Assembly: GCF_003234965.1 (NCBI RefSeq)
Contig: NZ_QKVK01000008.1
Span: 62,001 to 126,000, forward strand
Direction: 5' to 3'
Length of the DNA stretch: 64,000 bases
Source: Aestuariivirga litoralis
Lineage (GTDB): Bacteria; Pseudomonadota; Alphaproteobacteria; Rhizobiales; Aestuariivirgaceae
Part shown: piece after piece, positions 12,986-22,532 of the stretch
How the letters are laid out: each line of letters begins with the position of its first letter
How positions within the stretch are numbered: position 1 is the first letter of the stretch
The notes under the pieces: model-generated
The model's input: only the letters and a program-made list of their open reading frames with translations
Databases searched by the model: none
What the model was told of the DNA's origin: nothing
Translations under genes and position numbers: made by a program

Positions 12986-13728
12986 TCCGCCCGCATCAGC
13001 GCCCGCCGCGCATCTGGCCGGTGGTCATCGCCACCCTCGCCGGCTTCGCCATCCTCATGGCGCTGGGCGCCTGGCAGGTGAAGCGGCTGGCCTGGAAGGA
13101 AGCGCTGCTCGCGCAGCTCGCGGCCAATGCCGCCGCCCCGCCGGTCGATCTTCCCACCGCCTTCAACATGTCGCGGGCCGGCAGCAACGTGGAGTTCGTG
13201 CGCGTCACCTTTACCGGCACCTACAAGACCGATGCCTGGATGAAGATGCTGTCGAGCTACCAGGGCGGCCAGGGCTGGACCATCCTCGAACCGGCCGCCA
13301 GCAGCGACGGCTGGGCGGTAATCGTCGACCGCGGCAAGCTGCCCGGCCAGCGGCTGGAGCATTTCGACCAGCCCGCTGGCCCGCAGCAGATCGAGGGCGT
13401 CATCCGCACCCATCCTTACGGCCAGGGCTTCTTCGACCCCGCCAATGACCCCAAGGGCAACATGTGGTACTGGTGGGACGTCAAGGCCATGCTGGCAGCC
13501 AGCGGCCTGCCGGCCGAGCTCCGGCCCTTCCCCTTCATCGTGCAGCTGCTGCCCTCCGCCACCACGGCGGAATTCCCCCGGCCCGAGGAGCCCAAGGCCG
13601 ACCTCGCCAACAACCACCTGGGCTATGCCATCACCTGGTTCGGGCTTGCCGCCACGCTGCTGGGGGTGGCGGGCTTCTACATCTACGACCTGAGGCGGCG
13701 GCGCCGGAACTGGGACGCCGGACGGTGA
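12982..13728 (+). CDS. SURF1-family oxidase assembly protein
   Basis: A 248-residue SURF1/Shy1 family protein with N-terminal (about residues 13-32) and C-terminal (about 215-235) membrane anchors around a periplasmic domain. SURF1 supports heme a insertion into cytochrome oxidase subunit I. Family landmarks are LGAWQVKRLAWKE near the start, the WAVIVDRG core strand and the NNHLGYAITWFGLA helix. The ATG overlaps the DUF983 stop by 4 bp, so earlier in-frame starts are discarded. Confidence 0.92.
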   Translation: MIRPHQRPPRIWPVVIATLAGFAILMALGAWQVKRLAWKEALLAQLAANAAAPPVDLPTAFNMSRAGSNVEFVRVTFTGTYKTDAWMKMLSSYQGGQGWTILEPAASSDGWAVIVDRGKLPGQRLEHFDQPAGPQQIEGVIRTHPYGQGFFDPANDPKGNMWYWWDVKAMLAASGLPAELRPFPFIVQLLPSATTAEFPRPEEPKADLANNHLGYAITWFGLAATLLGVAGFYIYDLRRRRRNWDAGR

Positions 13729-13799
13729 GGGAAACCATCGCTTGATGGGCCGGTAGGGCAGGGCTAAAGCTGCCCCGAATTGCTTGAGGGGTCACGGCC

Positions 13800-15191
13800 T
13801 TGCGTTATGTGTCGACCCGGGGCGAGGCCCCGGAACTCGGTTTCGAAGACGTTCTGCTCACCGGTCTCGCCCGTGACGGCGGTCTCTATGTGCCCGCCGT
13901 CTGGCCGGAACTTTCCAGCCGCGCCATCACCCAGCTCCAGGGCAGGAGCTATGAGGATGTGGCCTTCGCGGTGATGCACCCCTTCATCGGCGGCGCCATC
14001 CCCGATGACGAGCTGAAGCGCATGATCGGCCAGGCCTATGCCAGCTTCGGCCACCCCGCCGTGGCGCCGCTCAAGCAGCTCGACGACAACCAGTTTCTGC
14101 TTGAGCTCTTCCATGGCCCCACGCTGGCCTTCAAGGACGTGGCGATGCAGCTGCTCGCGCGGCTGATGGACTGGGCGCTGGCGCGGCGCCGCACCAGGGC
14201 CACCATCGTCGGCGCCACCAGCGGCGACACCGGCGGTGCGGCGATCGAGGCCTTCAAGTCCTCGCACCATGCCGCCGTCTTCATGATGCATCCGCATGGC
14301 CGTGTCTCGGAGGTGCAGCGCCGCCAGATGACGACTGTCGAGTCCCCCTCGGTCCACAACATCGCCATCGAGGGCAATTTCGACGATTGCCAGGCCATCG
14401 TGAAGGCGCTGTTCAACGACCACGCCTTCCGCGACCGTGTGGGGCTTGCGGGCGTCAACTCCATCAACTGGGCGCGCATCATGGCGCAAACGGTCTATTA
14501 CGTGACCGCCGCGCTGTCGCTCGGTGCCCCGGGCCGCGCCGTGAGCTTCTGCGTGCCGACAGGCAATTTCGGCGACATCTTCGCTGGCTTCGTCGCCAAG
14601 CGCATGGGATTGCCCGTCGACCGCCTGGTGATCGCCACCAACGTCAACGACATCCTCGACCGCACGCTGAAGACCGGCCGCTACGAGCAGCGCGGCGTGA
14701 AGGCCTCCACCAGCCCGTCGATGGACATCCAGATCTCGAGCAACTTCGAGCGCCTGCTGTTCCTGGCCTATGGGCGCGATCCCAATGCGGTGCGTCACCT
14801 GATGGCGGGACTTGCCCAGTCCGGCAGCTTCACGATCGGTGACCGCGAGCTTGCGCAGATCCGCCACGAGTTCGGCTCCGGCGCGACCGATGAGGCAGAG
14901 ACGGCGCTGACCATCCGCCAGACGTTGGCGGAGACGGGCGAGCTGCTCGATCCGCACACGGCGGTGGGTTATGCCGTCGCGCGCAAGGCGGAGGCCTCGG
15001 CCAGCCCGATGGTGACGCTCGCCACCGCGCACCCCGCCAAGTTCCCCGACGCCGTCGAGAAGGCTTGCGGCATCCGCCCCGGACTGCCGCCGCGGCTTTC
15101 CGGCCTGCTGACGGCGAAGGAACGGTTCACGGTATTGCCCAATGACGTGGGCCGCGTGCGCGACTTCATCCTGTCGCAGCAGCAGGCGTGA
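13800..15191 (+). CDS. thrC: Threonine synthase
   Basis: A 463-residue PLP enzyme converting O-phosphohomoserine to threonine. The cofactor Lys is K112 in HGPTLAFKDVAMQ, and the phosphate loop is GATSGDTGGAA. It starts with an unusual TTG at 13800 (MRYVSTRGEAPELGF), supported by GAGGGG about 8 bp upstream and by the family's typical N-terminus. No in-frame ATG would keep this conserved start. It is followed at 10 bp by the M16 peptidase. Confidence 0.95.
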   Translation: MRYVSTRGEAPELGFEDVLLTGLARDGGLYVPAVWPELSSRAITQLQGRSYEDVAFAVMHPFIGGAIPDDELKRMIGQAYASFGHPAVAPLKQLDDNQFLLELFHGPTLAFKDVAMQLLARLMDWALARRRTRATIVGATSGDTGGAAIEAFKSSHHAAVFMMHPHGRVSEVQRRQMTTVESPSVHNIAIEGNFDDCQAIVKALFNDHAFRDRVGLAGVNSINWARIMAQTVYYVTAALSLGAPGRAVSFCVPTGNFGDIFAGFVAKRMGLPVDRLVIATNVNDILDRTLKTGRYEQRGVKASTSPSMDIQISSNFERLLFLAYGRDPNAVRHLMAGLAQSGSFTIGDRELAQIRHEFGSGATDEAETALTIRQTLAETGELLDPHTAVGYAVARKAEASASPMVTLATAHPAKFPDAVEKACGIRPGLPPRLSGLLTAKERFTVLPNDVGRVRDFILSQQQA

Positions 15192-15201
15192 GAGCAGCAG
15201 C

Positions 15202-16461
15202 ATGAGCGTCGAGATCACCCGCCTCAACAACGGCATCCATGTCATCACCCACCACATGCCGCATCTCGAGACGGCGGCACTGGGCATCTGGGTGAAGGCC
15301 GGCGCGCGCGACGAGCGGGCGGAGGAAAACGGCATCGCGCATTTCCTCGAGCACATGGCCTTCAAGGGCACGCCGAAGCGCTCGGCGCGTGCCATCGCGG
15401 AGGAAATCGAATCGGCGGGCGGCGAGATCAATGCCGCCACCGGCATGGAAACCACCACCTATTACGCCCGCGTGCTGAAGCAGGACTGGGCGCTGGCGCT
15501 CGACATCCTGGCCGACATCTTCACCGCGCCGGAACTCGACGAGGAGGAGCTCGAACGCGAGCGCGACGTGATCCTGCAGGAAATCGCCGCGGCGCATGAC
15601 CAGCCCGACGACCTGGTCTTCGACCTCGCCCAGGCGGCAAGCTTCGGCGGCCACCCGCTGGCGCGCTCCATCCTCGGCACGCAGGAACTGGTGGGCGGTG
15701 TCACGCGCCAGCAGATCCTCGACTGGCGCAACCGCAATTACTGGGGCGCACGCATCGTCGTGGCCGCCGCGGGCCACATCGACCACAAGGCCTTCGCGGC
15801 GGAGGCCGAAAGGCTGCTCGGCCACATCGAGCAGGGGGTCGACCCGCAGCGCGAGACGCCGAGCTTCCTGCCCACCTGCTGCACGGCGGAAAAGCCGCTC
15901 GACCAGGCCCACATCGTGCTGAGCTTCGAGGCGCCGAGCTACCGCGACCCCGACATCTATGTGCTGCAGGTTCTTTCCAACATCCTCGGCGGCGGCATGT
16001 CGTCCCGCCTGTTCCAGGAGGTGCGCGAGAAGCGCGGCCTCTGCTACAGCGTCTTCTCCTTCGGCTCGGCCTATGAGGATGCCGGGCAGGTGGGGGTCTA
16101 TGCCGCGACCAGCCCCGAGCATGCCAACGAATTGCTCGACCTCACCTCGGAGGTGATGCTGTCGGTGGCGCAGGAGGTGACGGAGGCCGAGGTGGCGCGC
16201 GCCAAGGCACAGCTCAAGGCCAGCCTGGTCATGAACCTCGAAAGCGCCTCGGCGCGGGCCGACCAGATTGCCCGGCAGTTCCTGGCCTTCGGCGAGGTGC
16301 CGGCGATCGCCACCCTGACCGCCAAGATCGAGGCGGTGACGCCGGAACAGGTGCGGGCGCTGGCAGAGCGGCTGTTCCGCCACCACAAGCCGGCTTTCAG
16401 TGCTGTCGGCCACATTGGCGACATGGCGGGATATGATACGATTGCCCGGCATTTTGCGTAA
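15202..16461 (+). CDS. M16-family zinc metallopeptidase (processing-peptidase-like)
   Basis: A 419-residue M16B peptidase resembling the beta subunit of mitochondrial processing peptidase. The inverted zinc motif HFLEH is at residues 47-51, with the third ligand Glu in the ERERDVILQEI helix around 125. The C-terminal half is the inactive M16 domain with GGGMSSRLFQEVREKRGLCYSV. The natural substrate in rhizobial bacteria is unknown. It follows thrC, a conserved neighbour pair in Rhizobiales. Confidence 0.93.
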   Translation: MSVEITRLNNGIHVITHHMPHLETAALGIWVKAGARDERAEENGIAHFLEHMAFKGTPKRSARAIAEEIESAGGEINAATGMETTTYYARVLKQDWALALDILADIFTAPELDEEELERERDVILQEIAAAHDQPDDLVFDLAQAASFGGHPLARSILGTQELVGGVTRQQILDWRNRNYWGARIVVAAAGHIDHKAFAAEAERLLGHIEQGVDPQRETPSFLPTCCTAEKPLDQAHIVLSFEAPSYRDPDIYVLQVLSNILGGGMSSRLFQEVREKRGLCYSVFSFGSAYEDAGQVGVYAATSPEHANELLDLTSEVMLSVAQEVTEAEVARAKAQLKASLVMNLESASARADQIARQFLAFGEVPAIATLTAKIEAVTPEQVRALAERLFRHHKPAFSAVGHIGDMAGYDTIARHFA

Positions 16462-16469
16462 CAGGTGAC

Positions 16470-17045
16470 ATGGCTTTCCTGCGCTCACCCTTTGCCGGCG
16501 ATCCACCGCCCTCCCTGAGGGATGGCCGCGCGCTGATCCGGGTGCCGGACATGGGGGATTATGACCAGTGGTCCACGCTGCGCGCCGAGAGCCGCCACTT
16601 CCTCACCCCGTGGGAGCCGGTCTGGCCCGCCAATGACCTCACCCGCACCGCCTTCCGGAGCCGCATCCGCCAATACTGGCGCGACATCGACGAGGACCTC
16701 GCCTACCCCTATTTCATCTTCACCGAGGATGGCGAAACGCTGGTGGGGGCGCTCACCCTCTCCAACGTCCGGCGCGGCGTGGCGCAGACGGGAACCCTGG
16801 GCTACTGGATCGGCGAACCCCACGCCCGCAAGGGCTACATGACGTCCGCCGTGCGGCTGATGTGCGACTTTGCCTTCCGCCATCTGGGGCTCCACCGTGT
16901 GGAGGCCGCCTGCCTGCCGCAGAACACGCCCTCCATAGGCCTCCTGCGCAAGACGGGCTTCGCCCAGGAGGGGCTGGCGCGGGGCTATCTCAAGATCGCC
17001 GGGGAATGGCGCGATCATCTTCTTTTTGCACGGCTTTCAGACTGA
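16470..17045 (+). CDS. GNAT-family N-acetyltransferase (RimJ/RimL type)
   Basis: A 191-residue acetyltransferase with the RimJ-like pattern: LTLSNVRRGVAQTGTLGYWIGE, then the acetyl-CoA loop HARKGYMTSAV, then the ACLPQNTPSIGLLRKTGF strand-helix. Such enzymes modify ribosomal protein N-termini or other amines; the target here is not deducible. It starts 8 bp after the M16 gene and probably shares its transcript. Confidence 0.88.
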   Translation: MAFLRSPFAGDPPPSLRDGRALIRVPDMGDYDQWSTLRAESRHFLTPWEPVWPANDLTRTAFRSRIRQYWRDIDEDLAYPYFIFTEDGETLVGALTLSNVRRGVAQTGTLGYWIGEPHARKGYMTSAVRLMCDFAFRHLGLHRVEAACLPQNTPSIGLLRKTGFAQEGLARGYLKIAGEWRDHLLFARLSD

Positions 17046-17079
17046 CGCTCGGTAACCCTATGGTGTAACGTCCCTTGTC

Positions 17080-20000
17080 ATGAGGGCGCGGGCCAGCTTA
17101 GGTGACCGGATGAGGTGGGGTGGACACAGGGCGGGAAGCTTCCCGGCCAGCAATCTGCTGTTCGTCGTCCTGCTGCTGGCTGCCGCACTGGGGCTGGCGC
17201 GGCCCGGCCATGCCGTGGACATCGTCGAGGTGTCGCGGCCGATCGCGCAACAGGACCTCGCCAGCTTCCTTGCCGGACTGCAGACGCCCGAGCGCGAGAT
17301 CACCATCCAGCGGCCGGATGGCGGCCTTGGCCCCGATGGCCAGATGACGCTGACGGCCAAGGGACCGGGGCCGCTCTACAACTGGGTGGCTGCCGCCTTC
17401 GCCAACCGTTCCGACCAACCCGTCTCGGTCATACTCGCCGTGCCGCACCAGGGCTTCACCGGGTCGGGCTTCTATCCGCCGCGGCTGGTGGGGCCGCGGG
17501 TTTATGGCACGGCGCTTGCGGGCAGCGGCCAGCTCAGCAGCCTGCCGCCGGTGCCGGGGGAGAATGCCTATCTCCTGACGCTGCCGCCCGGCGGCACGGC
17601 GTCGGTGGCCTTCGAGGTGACGGGTGGCCCACTTCCCGTCACCCTGTGGCAGCGCGCGGCCTATGACGCGCACAAGGACTTCACCTCCTTCTTCCGTGGC
17701 GCGCTGCTGGGCATCTCGGTGCTGATCGCGCTGGCCATGCTGCTGCTCTATGGCTTCCGGGCGCGGGCCCTGTTTCCGGTGGCAGGCGGCTTCGCGCTTG
17801 CATCGATCGGCTTCATGCTGCTGGAGGCGGGCCACCTCACGGTGCTGACGGCGCAGTCCGGCATGACGGGCTTCACGCTGCAGGTGCTGCGCGCCGTGGT
17901 CGAGGGGTTGATGGCGGGCTTCCTGCTGCTGCTTCTCGCCATGCTGGCGGATCTCGGCCGCATGTCGCGCATGGCGGCCAACCTGCTGCTCATCGCCGCC
18001 TGTCTCGCCTTCGCCATTCCCATCTATGGGGTGGCCGAGCCGCTGCTCGCCACCGCGCTGGCGCGCCTCGTCTTTGCGGCCACCGCATTGGGCGGCTTCG
18101 GCCTCATCATCTATCTCTGGTACCGTGGCGAGGTGAAGGCGGAAACGGCGGTGCTGAGCTGGACCGCGGTGCTGTTGTGGACCATGCTCGCGGCACTTGC
18201 GGCGCTGTTCAGCGAGCCCGGCTCGTCGATCGCCAACGTGGTGGTGATCGGGCTCGCCATGCTTCTCGTGCTGCTGGGCTTCGTGCTGGCGCATCATGCC
18301 TTTGCCCAGGGCTACCTGTCGCGCCACTTCTTCCGCGAGGCGGGCCGCCATGCGCTGGCGCTGGCCGGCGCACGCGCCTTCGTGTGGGACTGGCAGCCGG
18401 AAGAGGGCGAGCTTTTCCTCAGCCCGGAAATCGCGCGGGCGCTGGCCCAGCCGCCCAACGCCTTCGAGGACGCGGCGGGCGAGGCCTTCCTCGAGCTCAT
18501 GCACCCGGCAGACCGTTCCGCCTATCTCGCCACCATCGCCGAGGCCGAAGCCGACGGCAGAAGCCCGATCGAGCGCAAGTTCCGCCTCCGCCATGGCGAT
18601 GGCAGTTACCGCTGGTTCGAATTGCGCGCCCGGTCCATCACTGGCGGCAACGGCTATCGCGCGGCGCGCTGCATCGGCACCATCACCGATGTCACCAGCG
18701 CCAAGATCGCGGAGGAGCGCCTGCTGAAGGACGCCGTCTACGACATGGTGACGGGCCTTCCCAACCGCGCGCTGTTCACCGACCGCCTGCAGCGGGCGAT
18801 CGACGGGCTTGAGCCCGGCGCGGCGACGGCGCTGTTCGTGCTGCTCGTCGACCTCGACCGCTTCAAGATCGTCAATGATGCGATGGGCCACGAGGCGGGC
18901 GATGCGCTGCTCTCGATCATCGGCCGCCGCCTCAAGGCCGAGGCGGAGGCGGTGGACACGGTGGCCCGCCTGCCGGGCGACCAGTTCGCCATCCTTTATC
19001 ACGAGGTGCCGGGCGGGCGCGGCGTCGACGCCTTCGCCCAGGCGCTGCTCGGCACCGTGGGGCGGCCCGTCAAGTTCGAGGACCAGGAATATTTCCTCTC
19101 GGCCTCGATCGGCGTGGCGCAGTACCGTCCCGAGGTGCAGGATGCCGACAAGCTGCTGAAGGATGCCGCCGTGGCGCTCTACGAGGCGCGCCGCAAGGGC
19201 ACGGGCGCGGTGGAGCTGTTCAACCCCTCGATGGTCGATGACCGGGCCGAACTGGTGGTGCTCGAAGCCGAGATGCGCCGTGCCATCGAGCGCAACGAGA
19301 TCGAGGTGCATTACCAGCCCATCGCGCGGCTCGCCGACATGCACCTCGCCGGCTTCGAGGCGCTGGTGCGCTGGCGCCATCCCTCGATGGGCCTTCTCGC
19401 CCCCGAAAGCTTCCTCGGGCTTGCCGAGGAGACGGGCATGATCCGCGACATCGGCCGCGTGGTGCTGAACGAGGCGGGCCGCCAGCTCGGCATCTGGCAG
19501 CGCGCCTACCGCTCGGCGGAGCCGGCCTTTGTCGCCGTCAACATTTCGTCGGCCCAGCTGATCGAGCCGAGCCTGCTCGACGACGTGAAGCAGATCATCA
19601 GCCGCGAGGGCCTGCTGCGCGGCAGCTTCAAGATCGAGGTGACGGAATCGCTCGTCATGGAATATCCGGAGCGCGCCGCACAAATCCTCGAGCGCTTCCG
19701 CGAACTCGGTGTGGGCCTGTCCTGCGACGATTTCGGCACCGGCTATTCCTCGCTGTCGAGCCTGCGCAAGCTGCCCTTCGACACGCTGAAGGTGGACCGC
19801 AGCTTCATTTCCTCCGAGGCGCAGGACCATCGCGCCGTGGTGATCCTGCAGTCGATCATCGCCATGGGCCATGAGCTGGGCCTCGCCATCGTGGCGGAAG
19901 GCATCGAGAACCAGGACCAGGTGGACAGGCTCGGCGAACTCGGCTGCGACTATGGCCAGGGCTATTTCATCGGCAAGCCGATGTCATCGAAGCAGGTCAA

Positions 20001-20511
20001 CGATGCGCTGGCGGGCCTGCCCTATGCCCACACCTCGGGGCGCACCGCCATCACCTGGCTGTGGGAGCGTGCCATCAAGGACCCGCCGCCCGAGCCTGCA
20101 TTGCGGCGCGTGACAGCGAAGGACGTGCAGCGCCCCGAGCCCGAAAAGCGGCCGGCCCGCCCCTATCCGCGCCGCCGCATGGAACCCGACCCGGTGCCAA
20201 GGCCGGATGCAGCGCCGCCGACTTTGCCCGAAACCCTGCCACCACCCGGGGACGCCCGGCCGATGGTCGATTTCGATGCGCCTCCCCCCGCCCTCGAGGA
20301 GGCTGCCGCAGCGCCCGCTGCCGTGGAGGTTGCCCTGGAGGTCGTGGAGGTCATCGCACCTGCGGAGGATGCCACGCCGGAGGCGCCTGCCGACCGCCCT
20401 ACGCCGGAGCCTGCCGCCGAACCCGTGCCGGCGGATCCGCCTCCGCCTGCCGCACGGCGGCGGCGCAGGCGGCAGCGCCAGGTTTCCCTGCCCGGCGAAG
20501 GCGAAGCCTAG
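17080..20511 (+). CDS. Membrane-anchored PAS-GGDEF-EAL cyclic-di-GMP phosphodiesterase
   Basis: A 1143-residue c-di-GMP signalling protein. It has a signal/anchor (about residues 26-45), an extracytoplasmic sensor region (about 46-205), about seven membrane helices (about 206-410), PAS (430-545), GGDEF (550-720) and EAL (730-965). A Pro/Ala/Glu-rich tail (about 1000-1143) ends in an Arg cluster. The GGDEF signature is degenerate (LPGDQF), so cyclase activity is unlikely. The EAL domain keeps FEALVRW, VAVNIS, EVTES, CDDFGTG, LKVDRSF, AEGIE and QGYFIGKP, so hydrolysis of c-di-GMP is predicted. The layout resembles 7TM sensor (7TMR-DISM-like) proteins. The upstream sensor ligand is unknown. Confidence 0.92.
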   Translation: MRARASLGDRMRWGGHRAGSFPASNLLFVVLLLAAALGLARPGHAVDIVEVSRPIAQQDLASFLAGLQTPEREITIQRPDGGLGPDGQMTLTAKGPGPLYNWVAAAFANRSDQPVSVILAVPHQGFTGSGFYPPRLVGPRVYGTALAGSGQLSSLPPVPGENAYLLTLPPGGTASVAFEVTGGPLPVTLWQRAAYDAHKDFTSFFRGALLGISVLIALAMLLLYGFRARALFPVAGGFALASIGFMLLEAGHLTVLTAQSGMTGFTLQVLRAVVEGLMAGFLLLLLAMLADLGRMSRMAANLLLIAACLAFAIPIYGVAEPLLATALARLVFAATALGGFGLIIYLWYRGEVKAETAVLSWTAVLLWTMLAALAALFSEPGSSIANVVVIGLAMLLVLLGFVLAHHAFAQGYLSRHFFREAGRHALALAGARAFVWDWQPEEGELFLSPEIARALAQPPNAFEDAAGEAFLELMHPADRSAYLATIAEAEADGRSPIERKFRLRHGDGSYRWFELRARSITGGNGYRAARCIGTITDVTSAKIAEERLLKDAVYDMVTGLPNRALFTDRLQRAIDGLEPGAATALFVLLVDLDRFKIVNDAMGHEAGDALLSIIGRRLKAEAEAVDTVARLPGDQFAILYHEVPGGRGVDAFAQALLGTVGRPVKFEDQEYFLSASIGVAQYRPEVQDADKLLKDAAVALYEARRKGTGAVELFNPSMVDDRAELVVLEAEMRRAIERNEIEVHYQPIARLADMHLAGFEALVRWRHPSMGLLAPESFLGLAEETGMIRDIGRVVLNEAGRQLGIWQRAYRSAEPAFVAVNISSAQLIEPSLLDDVKQIISREGLLRGSFKIEVTESLVMEYPERAAQILERFRELGVGLSCDDFGTGYSSLSSLRKLPFDTLKVDRSFISSEAQDHRAVVILQSIIAMGHELGLAIVAEGIENQDQVDRLGELGCDYGQGYFIGKPMSSKQVNDALAGLPYAHTSGRTAITWLWERAIKDPPPEPALRRVTAKDVQRPEPEKRPARPYPRRRMEPDPVPRPDAAPPTLPETLPPPGDARPMVDFDAPPPALEEAAAAPAAVEVALEVVEVIAPAEDATPEAPADRPTPEPAAEPVPADPPPPAARRRRRRQRQVSLPGEGEA

Positions 20512-20514
20512 TGC

Positions 20515-21099
20515 TCAGGCGTGGCCTGAATCGCTCGACAGCATGGCGGGGTCGATCTTCAGCTTGCGCAGGGCCGCAAGGTAGCGCGCGTCGAAATCGA
20601 GGCCGAACAGCAGTTCCTCGTCGGCCTGGCAGGTGAGCCAGCCATTGTGCTGGATCTCGTTCTCGAGCTGGCCGGGCGCCCAGCCGGCATAGCCGAGCGC
20701 CAGCACGGCGCGTTCCGGCCCTTCGCCCCTTGCCATGGCGCGCAGGATGTCCACGGTTGCGGTGAGCGCGATGTTCTCCGACACCGGCAGGCTCGAATCC
20801 TCGGTGAAATAGTCGCTGGTGTGCAGCACGAAGCCGCGCCCCTGTTCCACCGGCCCGCCGAACAGCACCGGCATCTGCATCAGCTGGTCCGGCGGCGACA
20901 GGGCATCCTCCTCCGCCAGGTCGAGCTGCGACAGCAGCTCGCCGAAGGACATCATGGGCGTGGTCTTGTTGATGATGATGCCCATGGCGCCCTGTTCGGA
21001 GTGGGCGCACATGTAGATGACGCTGCGGTCGAAGCGTGGATCGCTCATGCCCGGCATGGCGATCAGCAATTGCCCGTCGAGATAGGGACCCTTGGTCAT
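20515..21099 (-). CDS. YqgE/AlgH-family protein
   Basis: A 194-residue UPF0301 (YqgE/AlgH) protein. Conserved parts are [46 protein letters not shown] and [13 protein letters not shown]. AlgH was named for alginate regulation in Pseudomonas, but its biochemical role is uncertain. ATG 21099 with GAGGGA 6 bp upstream fits the family start MTKGPYLDG; the longer frame to 21177 adds an unrelated extension. It converges on the EAL gene. Confidence 0.9.
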   Translation of the reverse strand: MTKGPYLDGQLLIAMPGMSDPRFDRSVIYMCAHSEQGAMGIIINKTTPMMSFGELLSQLDLAEEDALSPPDQLMQMPVLFGGPVEQGRGFVLHTSDYFTEDSSLPVSENIALTATVDILRAMARGEGPERAVLALGYAGWAPGQLENEIQHNGWLTCQADEELLFGLDFDARYLAALRKLKIDPAMLSSDSGHA

Positions 21100-21257
21100 G
21101 CCGTTTCCCTCGCTGTCCTTCAAGACTAGCGCAGCGGCTTCCCGAGGGGAACCACTTGCAGGGCACACAAGCGCCATGCCGCAGGCCGGGTTCCGCCCTG
21201 GCCGGTCTGACGCGAAGGTGATTGGCCGCGGCCGGATTTTCTTTCATATAGGCGCTC

Positions 21258-22016
21258 ATGTGGAACCGCCTCCTCGCCGGCTTGCTGTGCCTCGTCCTTG
21301 CCGCCTTCGCCGCGCGCGCAGACGAGAAGCCCTACCGCGTCTCGCTGATCGGCGATGGCTTCGACGGCACGTCCTGGCACACCGGGGTCCTGGTCGAACT
21401 CGCCCCCGGCTGGAAGACCTACTGGCGCATGCCCGGCGATTCGGGCGTGCCGCCGGATTTCACCTGGACCCCCTCGCAACCCGCCCGGATCGAGGTCGGC
21501 TATCCCACCCCCGCCCGCCATGCCGACAAGAGCGGCGAAGCGGTGGGCTATGACCGGGAGGTGCTGTTCCCCGTCACCGTGACGCCGGACAAGCCGGGCG
21601 ATATCGACCTCAAGCTCGATCTGTTCTTCGGCGTGTGCAAGGACATCTGCATCCCGGCCCAGGCCTCGGCCAGCGTGAGCCTCGGCACCAGTGCGCGTGA
21701 TCCTCTGGGCAGCCTGCGCGTAGACACGGCGAGGGCAGCCCTTCCCACCCCGGGCGATGCCGTCACCGCGGCGGAGGTCGTCACGCGTGATGGCAAGCCC
21801 GCGCTGCAACTGACACTGAAGGAAAGGCCGGAGGACATTTTCGTCGAAAGCACCACCTCCGCCTATTTCCGTGCGCCCGTGTTTTCCGATGACGGGCGGC
21901 AGGCGCTGCTGCCCATCGGCAGCCTGGGCGACGCCTCGAAGCTGAAGGGCCAGGCGCTCACCATCACCTATCTCACCGGCGGCAAGGGTCATGAGCAGAC
22001 CCTCATGCTGCCCTGA
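21258..22016 (+). CDS. Periplasmic DsbD N-terminal-domain protein
   Basis: A 252-residue exported protein with a signal peptide (about residues 1-21) and the immunoglobulin-like domain found at the N-terminus of the thiol-disulfide transporter DsbD. The redox cysteines are Cys-x3-Cys in FGVCKDIC (about 127-131). Here the domain stands alone, without the membrane or thioredoxin parts, so it probably relays electrons to or from a separate CcdA-like transporter. It is followed by a peroxiredoxin, suggesting a shared thiol-oxidation theme. Confidence 0.85.
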   Translation: MWNRLLAGLLCLVLAAFAARADEKPYRVSLIGDGFDGTSWHTGVLVELAPGWKTYWRMPGDSGVPPDFTWTPSQPARIEVGYPTPARHADKSGEAVGYDREVLFPVTVTPDKPGDIDLKLDLFFGVCKDICIPAQASASVSLGTSARDPLGSLRVDTARAALPTPGDAVTAAEVVTRDGKPALQLTLKERPEDIFVESTTSAYFRAPVFSDDGRQALLPIGSLGDASKLKGQALTITYLTGGKGHEQTLMLP

Positions 22017-22043
22017 ACCACACCCCCAACAAGGACACTGCAG

Positions 22044-22532
22044 ATGACCATCCAGCCTGGCGACAAGCTGCCCAACGTCGAGTTCACCGTGACCACCGCC
22101 GAAGGCCCGCAGAAGATGTTGACAGACGTCCTGTTCAGCGGCCGCAAGGTGGTGCTGTTCGGCCTGCCCGGTGCCTTCACGCCGACCTGCAGCATGAACC
22201 ACCTCCCGGGCTTCCTGCTCGCCCATGACGACATCAAGGCACAGGGGGTCGACACCATCGCCTGCACTGCGGTGAACGACATCCACGTGATGAAGGCCTG
22301 GAGCAAGGACACCGGCTCCGAGGGCAAGATCATGATGCTGGCCGATGGCAATGCAGAATTCGCCAAGGCGGCGGGCCTCGATCTCGACCTCGCGGTGGCC
22401 GGCATGGGGCTCCGCTCCAGGCGCTATTCGATGATCGTGGAAAACGGCGTGGTGAAGACGCTCAACATCGAGACCGAGAGGGGCGTCAACGTCTCGGGCG
22501 CCGAGACCATCATGCAGCAGCTCAAGGGCTGA
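22044..22532 (+). CDS. Peroxiredoxin, Prx5-like
   Basis: A 162-residue thiol peroxidase of the Prx5 group, reducing peroxides with glutathione or thioredoxin. The peroxidatic cysteine is Cys49 in LPGAFTPTCS. NDIHVMKAW and LRSRRYSMIVENG are typical of the group. It lies 27 bp after the DsbD-N gene, so probable co-transcription links periplasmic and cytoplasmic thiol defence. It converges on the DUF1989 gene with adjacent stops. Confidence 0.95.
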   Translation: MTIQPGDKLPNVEFTVTTAEGPQKMLTDVLFSGRKVVLFGLPGAFTPTCSMNHLPGFLLAHDDIKAQGVDTIACTAVNDIHVMKAWSKDTGSEGKIMMLADGNAEFAKAAGLDLDLAVAGMGLRSRRYSMIVENGVVKTLNIETERGVNVSGAETIMQQLKG

